A stretch of 64,000 bases of DNA from Psylliodes chrysocephalus (lineage: Eukaryota; Arthropoda; Insecta; Coleoptera; Chrysomelidae): positions 77,377,347 through 77,441,346 of the forward strand of contig OV651818.1 in NCBI GenBank assembly GCA_927349885.1. The letters run 5' to 3'. Below the pieces are notes generated by a model. That model was not told the DNA's origin and made no database searches. It saw only the letters and a program-made list of their open reading frames with translations. The position numbers and the translations under genes were made by a program. This document shows, piece after piece, positions 32,733 to 45,369 of this stretch (position 1 is the stretch's first letter; every line of letters starts with the position of its first letter).

Positions 32733-35007
32733 ACAATAAAAAAACCATCTGTTGCTTTCAACAGTAATATTCGGAATTGTGCTTGCAATAATTTCTAGGA
32801 TAGTTATAAAAAGAAACAACTAATAAAGACCACGATATGTCATTCACCCGGATAGTCCAAGAAATATTGCAATTTGTTGTGCATGCGATTATAGACCTTA
32901 TTATCATAAGACAATCGTTTATGTAAACAAGGCGTATCTAATGGATATTCAAACGCAGCACTTGATTTGCCATAAAGAAATTAGGATTACAAAAATTCTA
33001 ATATCAGTCTCAAAAAATGTTAGTAAATTTCGATCTTTTTTTAATTAGGTAGGTAATTAAGAACTACCCAATCAACTATTTTCTTGTGAATAAAATTTAT
33101 CTCTTATAGGATAAATTATTATTAAATAAAGTTTTGGCAATAGGTACGTCATAATTTGTATCCATTTTTATTGGCAGAATCAATTTTTCCATAAAATCTA
33201 GGAATCAAAAAATTGATCTCCTAGCAACGGGTTATTGATTGTTGGTCTTTCTGAGAAAATAAGGTAGACATGTTGGTTTTTTGGAAGATAAAAAAGAAAA
33301 ATTCAATTTTAAAAAGTTACAAAGGGATTAAAATCTCATTACATAATAAAAAAAGGTAATTTATAAACATTGTAAATAAACAACATAACCTTTAAATAGG
33401 AAAATGTATTATTTATAATTAAAATTAAAGTGAAGTACATATTATACCAGTGAAATGAAATCCTCAAATTCCTGTACAATTGAGGGTAGATGAACCGCTG
33501 AATCTCGGTGAGTGATTTTTCCAATTTGTTTTGTCACAACATGCGACCAGGGCACCTATCTATTATTAAATCTCAGAGAGTAAAAATTTTGACAAAAATA
33601 CAAATTTTGTGCGTTTCAGATAAAGGGGAAAAGCCGGTTTTCTATTCCCAAGAATTCAAGAATGAAAATGAAAAAGGACATTACTGGAATTGTTCATGCA
33701 CTCGGACTTTAAAACCAGGTAAAGATCTATTCAATTGCACAAATTAGTGTATTTTTAAAAACTGCTAATAAAAGTGATTTGGCTATTAGAATATTTTATA
33801 CACTGTTTTTCAATTTTTAAAGCCATTTACAAACTATAGATAAATTAATTTATCTATCTTGCGAACTTTTACGTATAATAGTCACTTAGTCAGTAACTGA
33901 CAGCACATAGTCATAGTGCCAATCAACATTACTGAACATTGAAAGGAACTAATAGAAACAGGACCGGACTTAAAATTATCATTTAATCTTAAACCAAAGT
34001 ATTTTTATATTTATATATTTTATAGTTTAGTATAAGAATTAGTAGGGTAATTTAAAAATTAGAAATATAATGATTCATTGATTATTTATAAAAAGATGTT
34101 AAGAAGAGTAATAAAATTGATAATGTTTATGGTTAAACAACATTTTGTTTTATGTAGTAAGAATTTATACTACACATACAATGAGATACAGCACTGATTA
34201 ATAAATAAAATTACAATTTCTCAGACACAACTGTATCCACCCTGAGATAAAGAGTGAAAGAACATGAGCTAAAGAGTAAAAGAGAGAGAGAATAAAAAGT
34301 CAAAATTTAAAATAATAATGAAGTAATAGAGAGCGAGAGAAAGAATGAATGATTAGAGAAAGAATAAAAGGTAAGGTAAGTGTATTTTTCTTTAACAAAT
34401 TGAATATTATATTATAACTGACTAGCCAGAGCGAATTAATAAAACATTTCAATTTTAACCCACATAGTACCAATAAATAAATCATAATAATATACTGCAT
34501 ATTATAAAAGTTCAGACACCAAGTAGGGATTGTCGTAAGATGTAGATTTAGGTATGAATCTTACTTTTTGAATGTGACACATTCTATCTATCTCTTTTCC
34601 TATGCATATTCGACATGGAATAATTTTCCGCCGAGGGTATTCCCACCAGTGTTTGAGAAGCCCTGCAACGATTAGGTTGACTTGTTGAATACCTAGAGGT
34701 AAAGGAGGTGATTTTGTACTTTATGGCAATTAATTAGAGTAACTTCTAGGAGGTGATTGGTTATTCTGTAATTTGAAAAACGCTTGTAAGTTGACCCTGT
34801 GGTGCGGGCGAATAGAATAGCTCTACCCGGGCCTTTACCATCGTGGTGGTAGAAACCCACCAAACGGCAACTTAAAAAATGGGGACATCTAGAGACACCT
34901 CTCAGCCACATTATTAACATGAAGAACTTTAACGAGCTGAGAGGTGAGTCCTAAATGCCCTTGCAATTATATGTCAGCATATTTTGTTAGCTGACTTGTA
35001 TAATTTT
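32733..35007. other. non-coding stretch, one candidate orphan exon
   Basis: Mostly AT-rich sequence with no terminal repeats or RNA genes I can support. The one readable island is listed separately at 33619-33748. Confidence 0.35.
33619..33748 (+). other. candidate orphan exon, unknown
   Basis: An acceptor-like GCGTTTCAG is followed by a phase-1 frame reading DKGEKPVFYSQEFKNENEKG then HYWNCSCTRTLKPG, a possible donor (CCAG followed by GTAAAG, at about 33719) and, if unspliced, a stop at 33746-33748. Its phase would also fit the switch donor of the BTB gene, but it lies beyond the poly(A) signal of model B. The single HYWNCSC cluster is faintly like FLYWCH or CDGSH wording; I do not assign it. 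Confidence 0.25.
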
Positions 35008-35335
35008 TTGCTTCGCAGATTTCGGAAGAGTGATTTTCTAAAAGCAGTTTTCCTTGCGAATTGGAAATTCAGGAGGCAATTGATGTGGCGAAATTATGAG
35101 AGCTAAAACTTACTGGGTTTGCGAGTTTCTTCCTGAACAACCGGGTCAAGCAATGCGTTGGTCAACTACAAGATGAAAGGGCGACTCATCAGTCCCTGGT
35201 GGTCAAAAACATGAGTCAACAAGAGGAACTGAACGAAACTTCATGGATCCACACCGAAATTCTGCGTCTGTCTTCTTAGCTGCGGTGATGTCTTGATATT
35301 AAAAACTGTATCAGACAACGTCGTAGTAGATAGAT
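35008..35335 (+). repeat. R2 dispersed repeat, copy 1
   Basis: Contains GTTTGCGAGTTTCTTCCTGA, GTTGGTCAACTA and ACAACGTCGTAG. The first half recurs at 40784-40975 and the second half at 43995-44130. It may be the leader of a retroelement, but no protein can be read. Confidence 0.55.
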
Positions 35336-35868
35336 GTTCCATCATCATGGCACCTAGGAATTATCTTACGAAGTCATCGGCAGATATTATGGGTGAGAAC
35401 GTTCCTATTATTTATTAACACCACAATTCCAGTGCATCATAGGTTCCTTTTTTTCCAATTAAAAATTAGACACAACGTTCAGATATTTCTTGGAAACAAA
35501 TGGCAATGGGTTTTTCTTATCATTTGTTTAGCAAACTACCAGACTCTCCATATTTTAGGTGGATGAATCGAAGTAACCCACACATTTTCTTTCAGAGACA
35601 CTTGGTAGGTGGTCGCTTTTCTACTCTTACTTCTTTGTCTCTTAAATTTTCTAACACTGATGCGACAAGATAGAAGGAAATTAATCTAGGCAAAAATATG
35701 CGCAACATTCTGGAAATTCTTTTCTATTCTTTCTTCTAACTTTCCACTTTCAACGTCCTCAATGTTATTATCCACGATTTTTTTTTATTTTTCTCGCTTA
35801 ATTAATGTCTAAATCCTTGGAATTCTTAACAAAAATATGTGCACATTTCTGGAAGTTCCAACTATCGT
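35336..35868. other. non-coding DNA left of the foldback element
   Basis: T-rich, with wording (GTCTAAATCCTTGGA) that recurs to the right of the foldback element near 40420-40440, which suggests the foldback inserted into, or recombined with, an older repeat. Confidence 0.4.
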
Positions 35869-38800
35869 ATTTTTAGGATACCTTAAGTTTTGGTAAGTTG
35901 TATAAATTTTACGTATTTTACTATTTGGTATTCAGCTACGCCATCTCGCGGTCGTACTGGAGATTTTTTAAATCTTTTACATGTTTTTCTTGTGACTACT
36001 TTCATTGATTTTTTTTCTAATAGCTGTACTATTAACGGTTCCTCAGATCTGGCCGAAAGCCGTCCTTAATGGGCCTTCTGGCACAACATAATTTTCGAAC
36101 AACTTAATTATATCTTTAAATCAACCGTTTGTCAGAAAAAAACGTGTATAAATAGGAAATTTTACATAATATTCAATATTAAAGAAATTCCTATAGATTT
36201 TACTTTCGTATATCTAAAACACTACAGTTTAGTCCTCTTACGAGGGGAAATACCCGGCTCTTGGTGTTGCTAATTCCACTCTGAAACGGTGGTTATCACC
36301 TCTAGGGAGCCAGGTGTCTGAGTGTTTTGGTTATGAAAAACCGTCTATAAGCCATTTCTTTAATATTGAATATTATGTAAATTTTCCTATATTTACACGT
36401 GTCTTTCTGTCAACCTGTTGATTTTAGGACATAATTAGGTTGTTCGACAATTATGTTGTAACTGGTGGCCCAATGAGAATGGATTTCGACCATATCTGGG
36501 CAACCGTTAATAATACTAGTTTCTAGACAACCGTTAATAATACTATAGTTAATGCTACTATTAACGGTTCCCCAGATATGATCGAAAGCCTTTCTTATTG
36601 GACCACCCGGTAAAACATAATTTTCGAACAACCTAATTATGTCCTAAAATCAACGTTTGTCAGAAAAACACGCGTATAAATAGAAAATTTTACATAATAT
36701 TCAATATTAGAGAAATTGCATATAGACTTTACTTTCATATATCGAAAACACTGCAGTTTATAGTACTCTTACGAGGGGAAACACCTAGCTCTTGGTGTTG
36801 CTAATTCCACTCTGAAACGGTGGTTATCACCTCTAAGGAGCCAGGTGTCTCAGTGTTTTGGTTATGAAAAACCGTTTATAAGCCATTTTTTTAATCTTGA
36901 ATATTATGTAAATTGTCCTATTTTTACACGTGTCTTTTTGTCAAACTGTTGATTTTAGGACATAATTAGGTTGTTCGAAAATTATGTTGTAAATGGTGGC
37001 CCAATAAGAATGAATTTCGACCATATCTGGACAACCGTTAATAATACTAGTTTCTGGACAACCGTTAATAATACTACAGTTAATGTTACTATTAACGGTT
37101 CCCCAGATATGACCGAAAGCCTTTCTTATTTGACCACCCGGTACAACATAATTTTCGAACAACCTAATTATGTCCTAAAATCAACCGTTTGTCAGAAAAA
37201 CACGTGTATAAATAGAACATTTTACATAATATTAATTATTAGAGAAATTGCCTATAGACTTTACTTTCATATATCGAAAACACTGCAGTTTATAGTACTC
37301 TTACGAGGGGAAACACCTAGCTCTTGGTGTTGCTAATTCCACTCTGAAACGGTGGTTATCGCCTCTAAGGAGCCAGGTGTCTCAGTGTTTTGGTTATGAA
37401 AAACCGTTAATAAGCCATTTTTCTAATCTTGAATATTATGTAAATTTTCCTATTTTTACACGTGTCTTTTTGTCAAACTGTTGATTTTAGGACATAATTA
37501 GGTTGTTCGAAAATTATGTTGTAACTGGTGGCCCAATAAGAATGGATTTCGACCATATCTGGACAACCGTTAATAATACTAGTTTCTGGACAACCGTTAA
37601 TAATACTAAAGTTAATGTTACTATTAACGGTTCCCCAGATATGACCGAAAGCCTTTCTTATTGGACCACCCGGTAAAACATAATTTTCGAACAACCTAAA
37701 TATGTCCTAAAATCAACCGTTTGTCAGAAAAACACGTGTATAAATAGAAAATTTTACATAATATTCAATATTAGAGAAATTGCCTATAGACTTTACTTTC
37801 ATATATCGAAAACACTGCAGTTTATAGTACTCTTACGAGGGGAAGCACCTAGCTCTTGGTGTTGCTAATTCCACTCTGAAACGGTGGTTATCACCTCTAA
37901 GGAGCCAGGTGTCTCAGTGTTTTGGTTATGAAAAACCGTTTAGAAGCCATTTTTTTAATCTTGAATATTATGTAAATTTTCCTATTTTTACACGTGTCTT
38001 TTTGTCAAACTGTTGATTTTAGGACATAATTAGGATGTTCGAAAATTATGTTGTAACTGGTGGCCCAATAAGAATGGATTTCGACCATATCTGGACAACA
38101 GTTAATAATACTAGTTTCTGGGCAACCGTTAATAATACTAGTTTCTGGGCAACCGTTAATAATACTACAGTTAATGCTACTATTAACGGTTCCCCAGATA
38201 TAACCGAAAGCCTTTCTTATTGGACCACCCGGTAAAACATAATTTTCGAACAACCTAATTATGTCCTAAAATCAACCGTTTGTCAGAAAAACACGTGTAT
38301 AAATAGAAAATTTTACATAATATTCAATATTAGAGAAATTGCCTATAAACTTTACTTTCATATATCGAAAACACTGCAGTTTATAGTACTCTTACGAGGG
38401 GAAACGCCTAGCTCTTGGTGTTGCTAATTCCACTCTGAAACGGTGGTTATCACCTCTAAGGAGCCAGGTGTCTCAGTGTTTTGGTTATGAAAAACCGTTT
38501 ATAAGCCATTTTTTTAATCTTGAATATTATGTAAATTTTCCTATTTTTACACGTGTCTTTCTGTCAAACTGTTGATTTTAGGACATAATTAGGTTGTTCG
38601 AAAATTATGTTGTAACTGGTGGCCCAATAAGAATGGATTTCGACCATATCTGGAAAACCGTTAATAATACTAGTTTCTGGACAACCGTTAATAATACTAC
38701 AGTTAATGTTACTATTAACGGTTCCTCAGATATGACCGAAAGCCTTTCTTATTGGACCACCCGGTAAAACATAATTTTTCGAACAACCTAATTATGTCCT

Positions 38801-40293
38801 AAAATCAACCGTTTGTCAGAAAAACACGTGTATAAATAGAAAATTTTACATAATATTCAATATTAGAGAAATTGCCTATAGACTTTACTTTCATATATCG
38901 AAAACACTGCAGTTTATAGTACTCTTACGAGGGGAAACACCTAGCTCTTGGTGTTGCTAATTCCACTCTGAAACGGTGGTTATCACCTCTAAGGAGCCAG
39001 GTGTCTCAGTGTTTTGGTTATGAAAAACCGTCTATAAGCCATTTTTTTAATCTTGAATATTATGTAAATTTTCCTATTTTTACACGTGCCTTTCTTTCAA
39101 CTGCTGTTTTTAGGACATGATTAAATGATTCTCATTAAATGATTCCCATTTTTTTTTGTGACCTCTTAAGTCATTGAATTTTTTCCCAGAAGCTGTACTA
39201 TTAACGGTTCCCCAGATATGACCGAAAGCCTTTCTTAATGGGCCACCCCGTAAATCATAATTTTCGAACAATCTAATTATGTCCTAAAATCAACCGTTTG
39301 TCAGAAAAACACGTGTATAAATAGAAAATTTTACATAATATTCAATATTAGAGAAATTGCCTATAGACTTTACTTTCATATATCGAAAACACTGCAGTTT
39401 ATAGTACTCTTACGAGGGGAAACACCTAGCTCTTGGTGTTGCTAATTCCACTCTGAAACGGTGGTTATCACCTCTAAGGAGCCAGGTGTCTCAGTGTTTT
39501 GGTTATGAAAAACCGTCTATAAGCCATTTTTTTAATCTTGAATATTATGTAAATTTTCCTATTTTTACACGTGCCTTTCTTTCAACTGCTGTTTTTAGGA
39601 CATGATTAAATGATTCTCATTAAATGATTCCCATTTTTTTTTGTGACCTCTTAAGTCATTGAATTTTTTCCCAGAAGCTGTACTATTAACGGTTCCCCAG
39701 ATATGACCGAAAGCCTTTCTTAATGGGCCACCCCGTAAAACATAATTTTCGAACAATCTAATTATGTCCTAAAATCAACCGTTTGTCAGAAAAACACGTG
39801 TATAAATAGAAAATTTTACATAATATTCAATATTAGAGAAATTGCCTATAGACTTTACTTTCATATATCGAAAACACTGCAGTTTAGTACTCTTACGAGG
39901 GGAAACACCTAGCGCTTGGTGTTGCTAATTCCACTCTGAAACGGTGGTTATCACCTTTAAGGAGCCAGGTGTCTTAGTGTTTTGGTTATAAAAAACCGTC
40001 TATAAGCCATTTCTTTAATCTTGAATATTATGTAAATTTTCCTATTTTTACACGTGCCTTTCTGTCAACTGCTGTTTTTAGGACATAATTAGGTTGTTCG
40101 AAAATTATGTTGTACCTGGTTGCCCAATGAGAATGGATTTCGACTATATCTGGGGAACCATGTAAATAGTACAGTTTCTGAAAAAATAGTTCAATGACTA
40201 GAGTGGTCACAAGAAAAACAGAAATTATTTAGCGAATAGTAGGACGACCGCTAGATGGGGTAAATTTATCAAGTTATAAGGTCTCCTAAAAAT
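35869..40293. mobile_element. 4.4-kb foldback element made of palindromic satellite units
   Basis: The outermost ends are inverted: TTTTTAGGATACCTTAAG on the left and the complement of a TTTTTAGGAGACC-type sequence on the right, with about 190-bp arms (35869-36060 and 40140-40293). Between them are eight tandem units, marked by TTACGAGGGGAAA at about 36240, 36771, 37303, 37835, 38394, 38928, 39412 and 39895. Spacing is 531-534 bp, with one 559 (a 27-bp inner duplication) and two of 483-484. Each unit is itself two nested palindromes. Resembles Drosophila foldback (FB/Galileo-type) elements in plan; no transposase. Confidence 0.8.
36410..38253. repeat. mirror-image ORFs of the palindromic units
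   Basis: Because each unit is palindromic, both strands encode nearly the same short peptide, starting MFENYV and ending NIIFEQPNYVLKST, for example at 36941-37162 (-) and 36971-37336 (+). The outer arm of each unit also carries CACGTG directly joined to TATAAATA (for example 37201-37213). These look like repeat structure, not genes. Confidence 0.7.
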
Positions 40294-40399
40294 GTGATGC
40301 ATAATTTCTTTCTTATCTTGTCATATTAGGGGTGGGAGAAGTCTTTAACTGTAATTTTTCGTTTCCTATATTTTTACTGACTTTCTTCATTTACTTCTT

Positions 40400-40720
40400 G
40401 TTCTTCTATTTTATTTGATAACCTGTCTAAATCCTTGGATTTCTTCCTTTATGTTGTTTATCTTGTTACCCATTGCGTCCTCATTTTGTTTGATCTGTTC
40501 TCCTATTTTGTTTTCAAACCATCCATGTTCTTCATTAATTCTTCCTTATTTTCTTTCTTTCCTATTTTTATCCAATTTTTTACTATTTTTATCCAATTTT
40601 TTACTATTTTCATCCAATTTATTACTATATTTATCTAAAACAAGGGTAATAATTTTACTAGATCATCCAACTGTGAAACCAGGCATTTTTTCTTGCTGCC
40701 ATTCTTAAACTTCAAATAGA
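40400..40720 (-). pseudogene. coiled-coil debris of a retroelement gag-like ORF
   Basis: Read on the - strand with breaks: repeats of NSKKLDKNSKKLDEN, then IGEQIKQNEDAMGNKINNI and KEEIQGF. Such repeated coiled-coil segments occur in beetle retroelement first ORFs. No further domain is present. Confidence 0.45.
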
Positions 40721-40783
40721 TATTTTACTTTTCTATTTAATAATTTATCAGAATTTTGTTAGTTGTCTTGTATTTTTTTTTCG

Positions 40784-40975
40784 TAGGTGTCGGAATAGCG
40801 ATTTGCTAAGAGCAGTTTTCATTGCGAATTGCTAATTTAGATGGTTCTCTTCAAGTGACGAAGTTGTGATAGCGGCTGATGAGTAGAATTTGCCGAAAGG
40901 TAAGACTTGGGTTTGTGAATTTCTTCCTGAAGAACAAGGTCAAACAACGGTTGGTCAACTAAAGAAATAAGTTCC
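40784..40975 (+). repeat. R2 dispersed repeat, copy 2 (first half)
   Basis: Same order of wording as in 35008-35170 (AGAGCAGTTTTC, TTGTGAATTTCTTCCTGA, GTTGGTCAACTA), diverged. Confidence 0.55.
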
Positions 40976-41660
40976 AGATATGTTATAAGCTTAGATAAAA
41001 GAGACCAGAGATATAACATACACCGGTTTTAAACCTGCGCAAATGTTGCCAATTTCTAAAGAAGGGTTAACGGAGTGGGGGAACTGGGCGGCGACACGCG
41101 GCGACTCGAACTCTGTGACAGGGACCGGACTTTGTTTATTAGCAACTTAATGAACTATTAGGTTTATTTAAAAGGTGTTTAATCGAATTTTGTATTATGA
41201 AATCAAATTATCGTGATTTTTTAATATCAAACAGATGCCACGACATTTTATGTAAAGAGAAGACCTTTTATAGAATATTTCGTTAGCGTTTATTTACTAC
41301 GGACTTTTCTGCAAGAGATTACAGTAAAATGTTGAAATAGAATATATTGTTAATAGAGCAAAAAATGTTAGTCATTGTCTACGAGTATTATAAAAATAGC
41401 ATGTGCGCAGGCTAATACTGCAAATCTACCCTTATGAGTTGAACATTATATTTTTTCTACGGCTATTACATATTATTAAAAATTAGTCAAAATGAGAAAA
41501 TGCTGTTTTGTATTGTAACCTTAGAAAAAGTATATTAAGGCTTCTTTCTTTAAGAATATTATTTATTATAAAGGATGAGTCATATAAAACTCTAGAAATG
41601 CATATGTCTGAAACCAGATAACATTTTAAAATTTAAATCTATTAAAAGTCATTTGGTCGC

Positions 41661-42930
41661 TAGGGATGAGTGATTATCGAAATAAATTATCGATAATTGA
41701 AAATAATCGATTATTTTCGATCAATAGATTATTTTCAAACAATATATTTTTTGTAATTTCCTTTAAAATCGACTACTTGATTATCTTTGAAAAATCAAAA
41801 ATAATCGATTAATTAAAAAGCCAATTAACCGATAAATCAGTGTTGACAAAATATAATATAAATAGAATTATCGTTTATTTTAAATAATCGATTATTTTCA
41901 AATAAACCATTTTTTTTTCGTCCATGGAAACAGATTATTCGATAATCTTTGAAAAATCGAAAATAATCGATTAATCAAAAATAATCAATTAATTAAAAAG
42001 TCGATTAACTGATAAATCGATTTAAAAAAAAAACAGAATGATCGATTATTTTAAATAATTGATTATTTTCGATCAATCGATTATTATCAATAATCTATTT
42101 TTATTGTATTTCCTTTAAAATCGTTAATTCGATTATCTTTGAAATAGCGAAAATAATCGATAATTCCAAAATAATCGCCTAATCGAAAATAATCAATTAA
42201 TTAAGAAGCCGATTCTATGATAAATCGATTATTACCAATAATCTATTTTATTGTATTTCAAAAATATTCGATTAATTAAAAAGTCGATTAACTGACAAAT
42301 CGATTTTCAAAAAAAAACAGAATGATCGATTATTTTAAATAATCGATTATTTTCGATCAATCGATTATTATCAATAATCTATTTTTATTGTATTTCCTTT
42401 AAAATCGATAATTCGGTTATCTTTGAAATACCAAAAATAATCAATAATTCCAAAATAATCGCCTAATCGAAAATAACCAATTAATTAAGAAGCCGATTCT
42501 ATGATAAATCGATTTTCCAAAAAATAAAACGAATTATCTATTATTTTCTAATAATCCTTTTTTCATATTTCCTTTGAAATTGATTATTCGATTATCGAAA
42601 ATAATTGATTATTAAAAAGCTGATTATCCAATAAATCGATAATTTTAAAAAAATAACCAAAATATCGATTATGTAAAATAACCGATTATATTCAATCGAT
42701 TATTTTCATATAATATCTTTGAAAAATCGAAAATAATCAAATAATTAAAAAACCGATTAAACGATAAATCGATAATTTTGAATAAATGTACTTTTTCTGT
42801 ATTTCCTTTAAAATCGATTAATACATTATCTTAAAAAAAACGAAAATAATTTATTAAAAACAGCGGATAAATCGATTTTCATTAAAAAATATCAGAATTA
42901 TCGATAAATCGATTATTTTTGTAACCCCTA
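41661..42930. mobile_element. 1.27-kb hAT-like element made of AATCGATT palindromes
   Basis: The ends TAGGGATGAG and GTAACCCCTA are short inverted repeats. The flanks TTGGTCGC (41653-41660) and TCGGTCGC (42931-42938) differ at one of eight bases, as for a hAT target duplication. Nearly the whole interior is variants of ATAATCGATTATTTTC and AAAAATCGATAA, more than 40 occurrences of ATCGAT-like palindromes. No ORF. Same family as 25902-26023. Confidence 0.72.
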
Positions 42931-43994
42931 TCGGTCGCTTGCTTTTATCTGAGCATTTAGCTCCAAAATTTAGAGATTCGGATTTTTTGATCCAGTTATC
43001 TTTGAAATCGCATTCGCTTGTATAATAAATAAATATTGCTAAATTTTGGATTTTTTTTAGTAAACGAAAATTATGTTCGAGTTGTTTAGGGGTTTGTAAT
43101 GTAACATTTTATTAACGTGACTAAGGGTTGATTCCACCGTTGTGTTAAACGAAGTTTAAAATGACATTTTTACATTAACACTGTCATTTTAATCTCCGTT
43201 TAACACAACGGTGGAATCGGACCTAACTCCTGTAACTTTAGTATTTTTTTTTTGTTTATACTAGATTACTTTGTTTTAAGACTGAAAATTCAATGTCACT
43301 TTCGATTTGACCGCAAATAAGATGAACCTTGAAATTTTAAGTAGGTCATCCTGTACTTCATCTAATATTCTTATAAAAATACCTTATAAAAATAAAATTT
43401 AGCTAGCAACTATGATTCTTTACCTCTTATTTATCTACCAAAAAGGGCTAAAAACTACCTTTAGAAAACATTCTTATAAAACTACTTTTTAAATACAAAA
43501 TTTCGTTAGCAATAATGCCTATTTACTATTTATTTAAATTAAATGTTCAAAATTTTACCCTTTTGTAAATTTATGTAAGTAATATGAAATCTGATGCTTA
43601 ATATTTATTGAAACCCCTCAATGCGGATCTGAAGTATTCAGCCCAGAGAATCATGGCGCTTTATGTCAAAACGTTAATAAATATTTACCGCTGAAAACGA
43701 ATATATTCATAACAGTAGTACTTGTATTATAAGTACATACAATTTTTCAAGATACATCGTGACATTTTGAACTTGAAATTGAATAACTAGAACACTTTAA
43801 ATTGCTAAAATACCAACAAATAAATCAAAAAACAGCTGTCAATGGTGATTAAACTCAGGTGGAGGTGTGATCGCTGAATGGAAATCGGAGCAATTCGGGT
43901 GGCGTCGTGCAACAATGATTTTCAATTGGTGGGTTACTTTGGCTTAAAATAGACTGCATGCGCAGTGTGCAATGTTACATCTTCGGTCTCTTTA
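42931..43994. other. non-coding stretch with one hairpin MITE
   Basis: Besides the hairpin at 43122-43228 I see only AT-rich DNA and a more GC-rich part at 43850-43990 without a readable frame. Confidence 0.35.
43122..43228. mobile_element. 107-bp hairpin MITE
   Basis: TTGATTCCACCGTTGTGTTA on the left and TAACACAACGGTGGAATC on the right are perfect inverted copies over about 20 bp. CTAA and TTAG-type flanks suggest a PIF/Harbinger-like MITE. Confidence 0.7.
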
Positions 43995-44130
43995 ATCTAA
44001 GGTTATAAGTCAACAACAGGAAGTGAACAAACCTTTGTTGAAATTTATGCATACACGCCCAAATTCTGTATCTGTCCCCCCTTAGCTGCGGTGGTCTCAT
44101 CGACCAGACAACGTCGCAGTAAAGAGAGAA
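43995..44130 (+). repeat. R2 dispersed repeat, copy 3 (second half)
   Basis: Contains TCAACAACAGGAAGTGAAC, TTAGCTGCGGTG and AGACAACGTCGCAG, matching 35214-35330. Confidence 0.5.
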
Positions 44131-44156
44131 CATCAAATTTTAATCTATCTTTTAGT

Positions 44157-44365
44157 GAACAGATTAAATTTTAGGCATAATCGAAACATCGGGGGGGGGG
44201 GGATACTATATAAGGGGTTGTTTCTTTTACTTTATAAAATATATCTATTATTTACGCTTGTAGAAGAAAATTGTTCAAATAAAAATTGCTTGTAATGTTA
44301 TTCTCTATAATTTTTGTTTAATACATAATTTTTCTAAAATTGTTTTTAAAGCATGTAAAATGTAA
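44157..44365 (+). repeat. R1 fragment
   Basis: R1 wording (AACATCGGGGG, AAAATATATCTATTATTTACG, AGAAGAAAATTGTTCAAATA) with a 12-base G-run. Truncated at both ends. Confidence 0.55.
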
Positions 44366-44765
44366 AAAGAAAAATACTTTATTGACGAATTAATTCTATT
44401 CCATCCTTCTGATATCCCTTTATACGAGTATTTGTCGAAACAAAGTATTTATTTATCGACTGAGCTTTTTTGTATTATATATTATCAATAAACATTTTTA
44501 TTATTTGTGTAAATATTTTTTGGAATTAAAAAAAATAAGGCTTAACACCAAAGAAAAAAAAATCGTTTTGTAAAAACCGTTCTTTTATTTTACAATACTT
44601 ACAAACAATAAAAACAAAAAACAAAGAGCCTTCGCCCTTCTACGTCAACAATTTGATTTTGGTTTTCAAAATAAGTTGCATCTCCTTATTGGAAATTGTA
44701 TAACTATGTAAAATTTTTTCGAATACATTCTCGCTGACGGTCAAATTGAGATTTTTTTATGTACC

Positions 44766-45369
44766 TATAAGGTCTGTTCTGGTTTTGAGAAATAACGATC
44801 CACAACTGTCGGGCTCATGCGCAGTAGATAAAAAGTGTTCTGGTTTTTCTGGGACTACTTCGGATCTCTCAGTCCAGTGTTCTGGTTTCGTATCCGAAAT
44901 AATCCGTGATTGTTGTAAACAGTCAAAAAGTGTTCATGCTTGGGAGTGTGGATCGACTCGGACTGTTTTGACCGCGCATGCGTTTTTGAAGTGTTATGAA
45001 TATTGTATTGGCTTTTTAGACCATACGAAACGTATACAATCCCAAATTGTTTATTTATATGTGGACGAATGTCTCTTGTTCTTGTTTTATTTGTAAATTA
45101 AAGCAATTTTAGAATTATTAATTTTTTAATATTCTGTTTTTATTTATTCCATTGAAATGTGATGATAATGATAAACATATACATGCAAATATTATTTGAA
45201 GCTGAGCTTTCAAAAGGAACTTCATTATTATAATAAACAATAAACAAAACACCTTTATGACGTGTTCTGGTTTTCCAAGAATTTCAAACAGTCGGGGATT
45301 TTTTGCCTTTACGCATACGGTCCGGCGCAGTTTCAAAACAGTTTTCATTTTGAGAACCAGAACAAACCT
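44766..45369. mobile_element. about 600-bp TIR element at the stop codon of the THAP gene
   Basis: AGGTCTGTTCTGGTTTTGAG (from 44770) returns inverted as CTCAAAACC/GAACCAGAACAAACCT-type sequence ending at 45369, and TATA lies at both edges. Several inner GTTCTGG copies are also present. It abuts the TAG stop of the THAP gene, so it would supply most of that gene's 3' UTR, including a - strand AATAAA at 45148-45143. Confidence 0.65.

Noticed and set aside
32552..32798. ORFs with Tyr-Leu-Pro-Thr repeats
   Set aside because: Translation of the CTAC microsatellite.
36410..38253. Family of 66-121 residue ORFs starting MFENYV on both strands
   Set aside because: They arise from the palindromic satellite; the same peptide on both strands is a product of symmetry.
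35869..40293. CRISPR-like or rDNA-spacer array
   Set aside because: Units are about 530 bp, palindromic and in an insect genome; no rRNA sequence borders it.
40870..40905. Second hammerhead-like string (CTGATGAG followed by GCCGAAAGG)
   Set aside because: The bases between cannot form helix II next to the core, and there is no helix III or cleavage triplet in place.
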